Of a DNA stretch of 11,658 nt, positions 1 to 6,787 are shown in pieces; positions within the stretch are counted from its first letter, which is position 1; every line of letters begins with the position of its first letter. Source of the DNA: Piscirickettsiaceae bacterium (lineage in GTDB: Bacteria; Pseudomonadota; Gammaproteobacteria; Thiomicrospirales; Thiomicrospiraceae); assembly GCA_027019045.1 (NCBI GenBank), contig JALUXI010000171.1, positions 1 through 11,658 of the forward strand, in the 5' to 3' direction. A program made the translations under genes and the position numbers. Below the pieces are notes generated by a model. It had not been told where the DNA came from. It saw only the letters and a list, made by a program, of their open reading frames with translations, and ran no database searches.

Positions 1-1
1 C

Positions 2-109
2 GAAACCGTCGAAACAAGCGAAGTCAAGCTCACAGCAGGCGAACTATTTGCCATTGTAAGAGCTTGGAAAGATCAATTAGATGCCACAGGCGAGCTTGAA
101 AAAATTTAA
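2..109 (+). CDS. gloB: 3' end of a gene, probably hydroxyacylglutathione hydrolase (glyoxalase II), partial
   Basis: Only the last 35 codons are present, ending in TAA at 107-109; the 5' part lies outside the window. The tail contains LFAIVRAWKDQLD, which resembles the C-terminal helix of glyoxalase II proteins, where a phenylalanine and an Arg-x-x-Lys-Asp stretch close the substrate-binding domain. Glyoxalase II hydrolyses S-lactoylglutathione to lactate and glutathione. The gene next to mltD in many gammaproteobacteria is gloB, and that context carries much of the call, since none of the zinc-binding histidine motifs are in view. The stop overlaps the mltD start by one base (TAATG), so the two are probably co-transcribed and translationally coupled. 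The reading frame is secure; the gene name is an inference. Confidence 0.5.
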   Translation, partial: ETVETSEVKLTAGELFAIVRAWKDQLDATGELEKI

Positions 110-1911
110 TGCGAATCTCTTTTTTACTCTTTAGTTTCATCACACTTTTGTTAACAGGTTGCGAGACCTTCTCCCCCAAAGACCCAACAACCATTAAAAA
201 TACGCAGGCAGTCCCCACCCCGACAAAAACAGCCCCTGCTCCACAAACCCAAATCACACAAGCTACAAAGCCAGTCTCACCTCAAAAAACAACACAACCC
301 CCTCAGCCCATTACCCAAACAGCGGTAAAATCCACACCACACGCCCCTACATTACCCAAAGTCTATACAACAGTCTGGGAAGAGTTGAGCGACCACTTCC
401 AACTCACAGAACGCTATCAAGGACAATATGATGGTTATCTAGACTATTTTCGCAAAAACAAAGCCTACCTCTATCGAGTCTCTAAAAGAGCCAAACCCTA
501 TCTTTATCACATTCTACAAGAAGTGAAAAAACGCAAAATGCCCTATGAAGTGGCTCTGCTTCCAGCAGTAGAGAGTGGATTTTCCCCCAAAGCAAAGTCT
601 TATCAAAGTGCAGCAGGGCTATGGCAGTTCATCCCAGGCACAGCTCATCTCTATGACCTGCACAAAAACTGGTGGTATGACGGCCGTATGGACATTATTC
701 ACAGCACCGATGCCGCTTTAAACTACCTGCAAAAACTCTACACACTCAATCACCAAGACTGGCTATTGGCACTGGCCTCCTATAATGCTGGGGTCGGCAA
801 TGTTTATAAAGCGCAAAAGAAATTCAAAAAACGCCATCCCAACCAAAAAGCAGATTTTTGGGCGATTCGTAAATACCTGCCTAAAGAGACCCAAAACTAT
901 GTCCCCCAGCTACTGGCCATCAGTTATCTGATTCAGCACCGTCAAGCAGAACAACTGACTTTAGAGGAGATTCCCAATACTCCCTATCTTGAGCCTGTTC
1001 CGCTTAAACAGCAAGTGAGCCTCAAACAGGTCTGCCAAAGCACAGGCGTATCTGAACAAGAGTTAAAGACCCTCAACCCCTGCTACCTTCGCCCCACCAC
1101 CCCACCCTATGGTCAGCACCATCTTGTACTCCCCAAAGACAAGGCTGAGAAATTCAAACAGCAGTTAGCGGAAAATAAAGATCTCTTTAAAATCAACTGG
1201 GCAAAACACAAAGTGAAAAGCGGCGAAAGCCTGAGTGTGATTGCTCACAAATACCATACCTCTGTGAGAGAAATTAAACGCATCAACCATATGCGAAGCA
1301 GTCGAATTCGAGCAGGCAAAACGCTGTTGATTCCTTACCCCAAACAGTATGCCAGCCGCATTCCTAAAATGATGAAGCAGAAATACAATGGCAAGCGTTA
1401 CTTCCATAAGGTCAAAAAAGGTGAATCGATCTGGACCATTGCTAACTATTACAATATCTCCACTCAAACACTCTGCCGCTGGAACAATATTGGGATTCGC
1501 ACGCCTCTAAGAGTCGGTCAGAGACTAGAAATCCATTCAGGACGATACGGTCATAAGATCACCCATAAACTGAGAAAAGGCGAAAGTCTCTGGACACTTG
1601 CCAAACGCTACGGTACCACCAGCACCCAGCTTGCTAAATGGAACCATATCAAACGCAATAAAGTCCTCCAGCCAGGTGAAACGCTGGTAATTTGGATGCC
1701 AAAACATCATCCTAAACGAAAAACAGCAAAAGAAACGCCTTCAGATAATAATACTACACTCTACAAAGTGAAGCCAGGTGACAGCTTATGGAAAATCGCC
1801 AAGCGCTACCAAACCAGCACGCAAAAATTGATACAGGAAAACAACCTCAGTCGTAACCACTATCTCAACCCTGGTCAAACCCTTAAAGTGCCTGTCTCAA
1901 GCGATAGTTAA
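109..1911 (+). CDS. mltD: Membrane-bound lytic murein transglycosylase D, lipoprotein with four LysM domains
   Basis: A 600-residue periplasmic murein-cleaving enzyme that cuts the MurNAc-GlcNAc bond and leaves 1,6-anhydro-MurNAc ends. The N-terminus is a lipoprotein signal with lipobox LTGC, so Cys18 is the expected lipidation site; the next residue is Glu, not Asp, which fits outer-membrane sorting. Residues about 22-82 are a Pro/Thr/Gln-rich linker. The SLT domain spans about 125-280, with catalytic Glu155 in the ES motif, then SAAGLWQFIPGTA (167-179) and ALASYNAGVGNV (221-232), the usual family 1 transglycosylase blocks. Four LysM repeats follow at about 366-409, 432-476, 484-529 and 551-595, each with a GES/GDS turn. 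E. coli MltD is shorter and has two. A degenerate LysM-like stretch may lie at 295-342. The start overlaps the preceding stop. A strong Shine-Dalgarno is not visible, consistent with coupling to the upstream gene. Confidence 0.95.
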   Translation: MRISFLLFSFITLLLTGCETFSPKDPTTIKNTQAVPTPTKTAPAPQTQITQATKPVSPQKTTQPPQPITQTAVKSTPHAPTLPKVYTTVWEELSDHFQLTERYQGQYDGYLDYFRKNKAYLYRVSKRAKPYLYHILQEVKKRKMPYEVALLPAVESGFSPKAKSYQSAAGLWQFIPGTAHLYDLHKNWWYDGRMDIIHSTDAALNYLQKLYTLNHQDWLLALASYNAGVGNVYKAQKKFKKRHPNQKADFWAIRKYLPKETQNYVPQLLAISYLIQHRQAEQLTLEEIPNTPYLEPVPLKQQVSLKQVCQSTGVSEQELKTLNPCYLRPTTPPYGQHHLVLPKDKAEKFKQQLAENKDLFKINWAKHKVKSGESLSVIAHKYHTSVREIKRINHMRSSRIRAGKTLLIPYPKQYASRIPKMMKQKYNGKRYFHKVKKGESIWTIANYYNISTQTLCRWNNIGIRTPLRVGQRLEIHSGRYGHKITHKLRKGESLWTLAKRYGTTSTQLAKWNHIKRNKVLQPGETLVIWMPKHHPKRKTAKETPSDNNTTLYKVKPGDSLWKIAKRYQTSTQKLIQENNLSRNHYLNPGQTLKVPVSSDS

Positions 1912-1913
1912 AG

Positions 1914-2075
1914 TGAGAGCTTTACACGAGATGGCTACACGGATAAAAAAGGCTAAAATTCCTCAACTCTTCGTTGAAAAACTTGACAATAGCTAGCTAT
2001 TGCCTGCGTTTTCCGCCTCGATTTGAGAAATTTTATCTCTTTTTTCTCTCGCGTCACACTCGTGCAAAGCTCTCA
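1914..2075. repeat. 162-bp imperfect palindromic element (MITE-like or REP-like)
   Basis: The sequence is an inverted repeat of two 81-nt arms with its centre between 1994 and 1995. The outer 17 nt are nearly perfect inverted repeats: tgagagctttacacgag at 1914-1930 against the complement of 2059-2075, with one mismatch. The innermost 16 nt (1987-2002, caatagctagctattg) are a perfect palindrome. Aligned without gaps, about 54 of 81 positions of the two arms pair, including taaaatt/ctcaa blocks halfway. The element begins 3 nt after the mltD stop and ends over the pgeF stop codon, so it fills this convergent gap. It has no coding capacity of note. A related half copy lies at 10904-10945. It could be a non-autonomous mobile element, a structured 3' end, or both; no clear target-site duplication is visible. 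Confidence 0.8.
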
Positions 2076-2918
2076 AGACAAAAAAATCACCGAAGCCATG
2101 CGGCCTGTCTGACCATCACGACGATAGGAATAAAACCACTCCGATAGCTCAAAACTACACAATCCCGAATCAAACACTTGCTCAATGCCAATTTGATTCA
2201 ATGCCAATTTCCCCAGTCCCGCTAGGTCTGCATGGGTTTTACCTGTTTGAATGGGCGTAAAATACCGCTCAGCCTCTGTCCATTTTTGACAAAATTGGGT
2301 TTTCACCTCTTCGCCTACTTCAAAAGCAGATTGGCGAATACAAGGTCCAATCCAAGCAATCCATTCGGCGGGCGCAACCGTTTTATCCGACGGCAAACTT
2401 GACCAAACTGACTGCATTGTCTGTTCAATCACCCCATCTAAACACCCTTTCCAACCCGCATGAATTGCCACGATAACCGTGCCTGCCCTATTTGTTAATA
2501 GAATCGGCATACAATCGGCCGTCATCACCACCAAAGCCACCCCTTTTTCCGTCGTCCAACTGGCGTCAGCAATGGGCGTAACTGGTGGTTGCGTAGATTG
2601 TTCAACATCAGCAAGAGCGACTTTAACCGCATCCGTGGTATGCCGCTGATCCAGCCAAAAAAGCTTAGCAACCGTATCTGGACTGGGAATTTTGGGGATT
2701 TTGAGATTTTTTTGCAGCTTTTGGCGATTCTGTTGAACCGCTTTAGGGTCGTCGCCCACATGCAGTGCGAGGTTGAGAGAATTGTAAGGAGAATGGCTAA
2801 AACCACCTTTTCGTGTCGTACAAAAAGCCTGAACAGGATGTCCTTCTGGCAAAACCCAATTGGGATAAATGACAGGAAGATCATCAATTGTCCCGATTAG
2901 TCGTAATCCGTCACCCAT
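2073..2918 (-). CDS. pgeF: Peptidoglycan editing factor PgeF / multicopper polyphenol oxidase-like YfiH family
   Basis: A 281-residue cytoplasmic protein of the YfiH/laccase-domain family (Cu-oxidase_4). In E. coli the homologue removes L-Ser wrongly placed at position 1 of the peptidoglycan stem; family members have also been described as purine nucleoside phosphorylase/adenosine deaminase-type enzymes, so the precise activity is less certain than the family. The metal-site residues are in place: His93 (in QRHTTD), Cys136 (in MTADCMPIL) and His153 (in AIHAGWKG). The C-terminal signature RRDGQTGRMAS (267-276) is also present. The protein carries about 15 more N-terminal residues than is usual, but no other start codon is available in that stretch, so the ATG at 2918 is kept. 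It overlaps the end of rluD by 22 nt, which implies co-transcription and coupling, as in E. coli rluD-yfiH. Its TGA stop is the first three bases of the right end of the palindromic element. Confidence 0.9.
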   Translation of the reverse strand: MGDGLRLIGTIDDLPVIYPNWVLPEGHPVQAFCTTRKGGFSHSPYNSLNLALHVGDDPKAVQQNRQKLQKNLKIPKIPSPDTVAKLFWLDQRHTTDAVKVALADVEQSTQPPVTPIADASWTTEKGVALVVMTADCMPILLTNRAGTVIVAIHAGWKGCLDGVIEQTMQSVWSSLPSDKTVAPAEWIAWIGPCIRQSAFEVGEEVKTQFCQKWTEAERYFTPIQTGKTHADLAGLGKLALNQIGIEQVFDSGLCSFELSEWFYSYRRDGQTGRMASVIFLS

Positions 2919-3931
2919 TCGACTTCCACACCATAATCATCATCAAATTCATCATAGCCGCTACTGGCCTCCAGATAGTTGTCGGTATCTTCTCGCAACA
3001 CCTTCAGCAAAGCGTACATATCATCTGGAATGGGCGCACGCCAAGTCATCTGCTTGCCTGTCGTCGGGTGAACCAAGCTGAGCCGTCCTGCATGGAGGGC
3101 TTGACGGCGAAAATTCTGCAAAAATTCAACAAATTCTTCATCCATCATTTTCGGGATGCGTAGGCGTTGACCATAGACAGGATCCCCCACCAGCGGATGA
3201 CCAATTGAGGCCATATGCACCCGAATCTGATGCGTGCGTCCAGTTTCCAGTTGTACCCGTACATAGGTATGCTCTCGAAACCGCTCCATCACTCGATAAT
3301 GCGAGACGGCAGGCTTCCCTCCGCTGACCACGACCGCCATTTTTTTACGATCATGCGGATGACGACCAATCGGTTTATCCACAGTACCGCCCGCAATAAT
3401 ATTCCCTACCACCACCGCATCATACACTCGCTCTACATCATGGCGTTGGAGCTGATCAATCAAATGCGTCTGTGCTTCTACCGTTTTCGCCACCACCATC
3501 AGCCCAGAGGTCTCTTTATCCAAACGATGCACAATCCCCGCTCTAGGAACTTCTCGCAACGATTCATCATAGTGCAGCAAACCGTTCATTAAAGTCCCAT
3601 CAGGATTACCCGCTCCAGGATGCACCACCAAACCCGCAGGTTTATTGATCACCAAAATCGCCTCATCTTCATAAACGATGTCCAGCGGCACTTCCTGCGC
3701 CACCACTTCTACCGCCTCATCAATCTGAGCTTCCAATTCGACTTGTTCCCCGCCCAGCACAGTTTGACGAGGTTTTTTAACTACCTGACCATCCAATTTG
3801 ACCAAACCCTCTTTAATCCAGTCTTGAATGCGGTTGCGAGAGAATTGGGGAAATAAATTAGCCAAAGCGGCATCTAACCGCTGCCCTTGCAGGTCTAAGG
3901 AAATTTGTGTGTTTAAAGTCTGGGTGCTCAA
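2897..3931 (-). CDS. rluD: 23S rRNA pseudouridine(1911/1915/1917) synthase RluD
   Basis: A 344-residue RNA-modifying enzyme that converts three uridines in helix 69 of 23S rRNA to pseudouridine, a step tied to 50S subunit maturation. An S4 RNA-binding domain covers about 16-65 (QRLDAALANLFPQFSRNRI). The RluA/RluD catalytic domain follows, with NKPAGLVVHPG (96-106) and the active-site motif HRLDKETSG with catalytic Asp138. RTHQIRVHMASIGHPLVGD (232-250) is the conserved C-terminal block. The last 30 residues are strongly acidic. The start is TTG at 3931: an in-frame stop lies two codons upstream, no ATG is near, and the resulting N-terminus matches family length. There is no good Shine-Dalgarno. 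The order rluD-pgeF with bamD divergent is widely conserved in gammaproteobacteria. Confidence 0.93.
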   Translation of the reverse strand: MSTQTLNTQISLDLQGQRLDAALANLFPQFSRNRIQDWIKEGLVKLDGQVVKKPRQTVLGGEQVELEAQIDEAVEVVAQEVPLDIVYEDEAILVINKPAGLVVHPGAGNPDGTLMNGLLHYDESLREVPRAGIVHRLDKETSGLMVVAKTVEAQTHLIDQLQRHDVERVYDAVVVGNIIAGGTVDKPIGRHPHDRKKMAVVVSGGKPAVSHYRVMERFREHTYVRVQLETGRTHQIRVHMASIGHPLVGDPVYGQRLRIPKMMDEEFVEFLQNFRRQALHAGRLSLVHPTTGKQMTWRAPIPDDMYALLKVLREDTDNYLEASSGYDEFDDDYGVEVEWVTDYD

Positions 3932-3949
3932 GATTCAATGTCCGTTTTA

Positions 3950-3958
3950 TGCTAATAT
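3950..3958 (+). promoter_or_regulatory. Candidate extended -10 promoter for bamD
   Basis: TGcTAATAT reads as an extended -10 (TGn plus a 4/6 hexamer) about 37 nt before the bamD ATG. No convincing -35 is seen at the expected distance. The gap is only 63 nt, so a bamD promoter must lie here or inside rluD. Confidence 0.3.
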
Positions 3959-3981
3959 AGCGTTCTTTAAAGATAAGTCAT
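3954..3981 (-). promoter_or_regulatory. Candidate sigma70 promoter for rluD-pgeF
   Basis: On the minus strand ATGACT (3981-3976, 4/6 to TTGACA) is followed after 16 nt by TATATT (3959-3954, 5/6 to TATAAT). The start point would fall near 3947, about 16 nt before the rluD TTG. The -10 overlaps that of the proposed bamD promoter on the other strand. Confidence 0.35.
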
Positions 3982-3994
3982 ATTGTATTCTAAG

Positions 3995-4807
3995 ATGAAG
4001 CCTTCACTCAAAAAACTCTTTCTCCCTCTTCTCCTTGCACTCTTTACCTCTCTTACTGCCTGCTCAGGTTTAGTTGAAAAACCAGAAAGCGAATGGACGG
4101 CCGAAGATTTCTATCAGCACGCTAAAGATGCCTTCAATTCACAGCAGTGGGAAAGTGCCATTGATTACTATGAAAAACTCAAAGCCTACTACCCCTATGG
4201 TCAATACGCCGAACAAGCTTACCTAGACTTGGCCTATGCCTACTATAAATATGATGAACCCAAATCAGCGATTAGAGAACTCGAAGAGTTTATCCGCCTC
4301 TACCCTAAACACAAGGCGCTGCCTTATGCTTATTACCTGCGTGCCTTAGCGGCTGACTCCATCAATAAAAGCTGGTTTGATCAATATATCACTGATCCCG
4401 CCAAACGAGATATGAAATCAACTCAAGAAGCTTATCAATACTACCTTGCCCTCTTGAAACGCTTCCCTACTTCAAAGTATGCCGCCGAGTCCCGTCGTCG
4501 CTTAATTGCTTTGACCAACCGACTCGCTCGTCATCAATACCTTGTCGCCAAGTTTTACTATGACCGACAAGCCTATCTGTCCGCTGTGAATCGAGCCAAA
4601 ATCATCATCAAGAAATACCCCAGAGCGGTTGTCAATCTCAAAGCCCTCAAGCTTTTAGCACAAAGTTATGACAAGCTCAAAATGAAGAAAGATGCTTGGG
4701 ATACATGGAAAGTTTATGAATACAACCTAAAAAAAATCAAACCCACGCTGAAAAGCCAAATCGCAGAAAAAGCACCACTTCAACCAGTACCTTATCGCAA
4801 AGATTGA
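3995..4807 (+). CDS. bamD: Outer membrane protein assembly factor BamD (ComL/YfiO), lipoprotein
   Basis: A 270-residue lipoprotein, the essential partner of BamA in the complex that inserts beta-barrel proteins into the outer membrane. The signal peptide is short and basic-hydrophobic, with lipobox LTAC and lipidation site Cys23. The remainder is helical TPR repeats, clearest at about 37-68 and 74-105, then the family block around 137-166 with AYQYYLALLKRFPTSKYA. It is slightly longer than E. coli BamD (245). An in-frame TTG at 3983 would add MYSK; I prefer the ATG at 3995 because it gives the standard signal peptide, although neither start has a strong Shine-Dalgarno. It is divergent from rluD, as in E. 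coli. It converges on the c-di-GMP gene across 78 nt in which I see no clear terminator hairpin. Confidence 0.93.
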   Translation: MKPSLKKLFLPLLLALFTSLTACSGLVEKPESEWTAEDFYQHAKDAFNSQQWESAIDYYEKLKAYYPYGQYAEQAYLDLAYAYYKYDEPKSAIRELEEFIRLYPKHKALPYAYYLRALAADSINKSWFDQYITDPAKRDMKSTQEAYQYYLALLKRFPTSKYAAESRRRLIALTNRLARHQYLVAKFYYDRQAYLSAVNRAKIIIKKYPRAVVNLKALKLLAQSYDKLKMKKDAWDTWKVYEYNLKKIKPTLKSQIAEKAPLQPVPYRKD

Positions 4808-4885
4808 ACGAAAGGCCCCTTACATAGTACTCGTATAGACAGACTTGCCCAAAAGCCAAAGGATTTAATCAACACTTCCCTAAGA
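4808..4885. other. Convergent gap between bamD and the c-di-GMP gene
   Basis: This 78-nt gap has no copy of the palindromic element seen in the other two convergent gaps. I see no GC-rich hairpin with a following T run on either strand, and no small gene. Confidence 0.5.
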
Positions 4886-6751
4886 CTAATGGGTTTTTAA
4901 GAATTTATCAATCAAAACCGCAGGCTTAGGTTTCGCATAAAGATACCCTTGTAAAAAATCCACGCCCTTATTCTCTAAAAAGGCCTGATGTGCTTCAGTT
5001 TCCACACCCTCCGCCACCACTTTCAGCCCTAAAGCATGACTCATTACAATCACCGCATCCACGATAACCTGATCATTCTCATCTTTCACGATATCTCGTA
5101 CTAGAGACTGATCGATTTTCACCTTATTAACAGGAAAACGCTTCAAATATGAAAGTGAAGAATACCCAGTTCCAAAGTCATCAATGGCAATACTAATGCC
5201 ATGAGAACGAATCAACTCCAATAGCTTAATCGAAGTCTCTTCATAACCCATAAAATAACCTTCTGTAAGTTCAAACTCAAAAAATGCATTCAAGCCCGCC
5301 TCTTCAATCATCTCAATCAACATCTGAATCTGCTGAAAATTAAACTCTTGTCCTGAAATATTGACCGAAATAATAAAATCTTTTAACCCTTTCTCATGCC
5401 AGTGCTGCAGATCTGCTATCGCTTGTTGCACCACCCAAGGGGTAATCTTACTAATCAGACCAGACTCCTCTGCAATAGGAATAAATTGAAAAGGCGGAAC
5501 AAGCCCTTTTTCAGGATGTTGCCAACGAATCAATGCCTCTAATGAACGAACTTTCTGACCTGAAGCCTCCATCAGTGGCTGATAATAAAGAACAAACTGT
5601 CCTTGTTCCAGCGCAATATGCAAATCACGCATCAATGACTCTTCTAAAGAAACTTTCTGAGCAATAGAATCATCATAAAAGGCATAACGACAATATTTAT
5701 TGCCTTTTGCCTGATACATTGCCATATCCGCTTCTTTCATCAAGTCATAGAAGCTCTCTTTCTGTAATGCACAAGCAATCCCTACACTGGCAGAAAGATA
5801 GAATTGATGCTCATCCACTTCAATCACATCTTCTAAACAGTCCACCAATGCTTTTACATAATTTTCAACCATCGGCAAGGTGCAATCTTTTCGTTGAAAA
5901 AGGATCGCAAATTCATCACTCCCAACACGATAAAGTGGAAATTCATCCTTCACATACCCTTCTAAACACCGTGCAACCGCTGTTAAAACATGATCGCCCA
6001 TGTCGTGTCCATGTGCATCATTGATCGCTTTAAAACGATCCAAACCAAATAAAATCAGCGAATATGGTTCTCCCGTATTATCGGCAATACGCTCTTCAAC
6101 ATCCTCTTCTAGCTTCACTCGGTTAAATAAACCCGTTAAAGGGTCATGATATGCCAAATATTTTAAACGAGACTCTAACCTTTCCCTTTTCAACGCAATA
6201 CTGGCAATATGCGCACCCATTTCCAACACCTTATGCTGAAAAAGGTTAGGAAGACGATGCTCAAAACTAGTCAAAGCAAAACTCCCAATCACCTGATTAT
6301 CCGCTGAACGAATCGGCATTGACCAACAGGCTCTTAAATTAAAATCAACAGCCATTTGTCTAAGATGCTTCCAACGGTCATCTGTCAATGCATTCTCAAC
6401 AAAGACAGGTTTTTCTTGGTAAATTGCATTCCCACAAGAACCATTATGTGGTCCTGGCTCTAAATTATTCAATGCCCTAACCCCTTCTGCTGGAACATTT
6501 GGGGCAGCCTGAACCTGCAACAAACCTTTATCATCTAATAACATAATGGTGGCTAATGCATTCGGCACCAACTCTTCTGCCAAGAGACAAATCTTATCCA
6601 AAATCTCTTGCAATGGCTGGTTCAGCGCCAACATTTCAAGTATCTCAGACTCAAGCTCAAATAAAGACTCAAACTGCTCAACAGACAACTTCTGTCCATA
6701 AAAAGTCTCATCTAAAGCACACGCTGAACCTATGTTTGTATTTGTTCCCAT
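4886..6751 (-). CDS. GAF-GGDEF-EAL protein, probable cyclic-di-GMP phosphodiesterase with inactive GGDEF domain
   Basis: A 621-residue soluble protein predicted to hydrolyse c-di-GMP to pGpG. Domains: GAF about 27-189, with conserved cysteines in GSCGNAIY and RACWSMPI; GGDEF about 195-360; EAL about 370-615. The EAL catalytic set looks complete: Glu405 (EAL), Asn464 (NISG), Glu494 (ELTE), Asp524-Asp525 in DDFGTGYSSL, Lys545 (VKID), Glu581 (AEGVE) and Gln601 (LQGY). The GGDEF domain is degenerate: the signature is GSDEF (277-281), and the metal-binding aspartate of the DxDxFK motif is Gly236 in GLDRFK. It may therefore bind GTP as a regulator without making c-di-GMP. There is no membrane segment. 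The ATG at 6751 is chosen over an in-frame TTG at 6778 because of a good ribosome site 7 nt upstream. It lies 36 nt downstream of nadE on the same strand. Confidence 0.9.
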   Translation of the reverse strand: MGTNTNIGSACALDETFYGQKLSVEQFESLFELESEILEMLALNQPLQEILDKICLLAEELVPNALATIMLLDDKGLLQVQAAPNVPAEGVRALNNLEPGPHNGSCGNAIYQEKPVFVENALTDDRWKHLRQMAVDFNLRACWSMPIRSADNQVIGSFALTSFEHRLPNLFQHKVLEMGAHIASIALKRERLESRLKYLAYHDPLTGLFNRVKLEEDVEERIADNTGEPYSLILFGLDRFKAINDAHGHDMGDHVLTAVARCLEGYVKDEFPLYRVGSDEFAILFQRKDCTLPMVENYVKALVDCLEDVIEVDEHQFYLSASVGIACALQKESFYDLMKEADMAMYQAKGNKYCRYAFYDDSIAQKVSLEESLMRDLHIALEQGQFVLYYQPLMEASGQKVRSLEALIRWQHPEKGLVPPFQFIPIAEESGLISKITPWVVQQAIADLQHWHEKGLKDFIISVNISGQEFNFQQIQMLIEMIEEAGLNAFFEFELTEGYFMGYEETSIKLLELIRSHGISIAIDDFGTGYSSLSYLKRFPVNKVKIDQSLVRDIVKDENDQVIVDAVIVMSHALGLKVVAEGVETEAHQAFLENKGVDFLQGYLYAKPKPAVLIDKFLKTH

Positions 6752-6758
6752 TTTGAGT

Positions 6759-6766
6759 CTTCCCTC
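6759..6766 (-). promoter_or_regulatory. Ribosome binding site that decides the start of the GAF-GGDEF-EAL gene
   Basis: GAGGGAAG on the minus strand stands 7 nt before the ATG at 6751. The alternative TTG at 6778 has no comparable site, so the protein most likely starts MGTNTNIG. Confidence 0.7.
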
Positions 6767-6787
6767 AGAGCAAAACAATGCTCATTG

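Noticed and set aside
3983..3994. TTG start for bamD four codons before the ATG
   Set aside because: It adds only MYSK before a normal lipoprotein signal; the upstream GATAAG is a weak ribosome site. It cannot be excluded fully.
6752..6778. TTG start at 6778 for the GAF-GGDEF-EAL gene
   Set aside because: No ribosome site precedes it, and the added residues are encoded by the region that holds the true ribosome site of the ATG at 6751.
6768..6783. Small hairpin (gagca/tgctc, 6-nt loop) between nadE and the c-di-GMP gene
   Set aside because: The stem is only 5 bp and lacks a following T run, so it is too weak to call a terminator or regulator.
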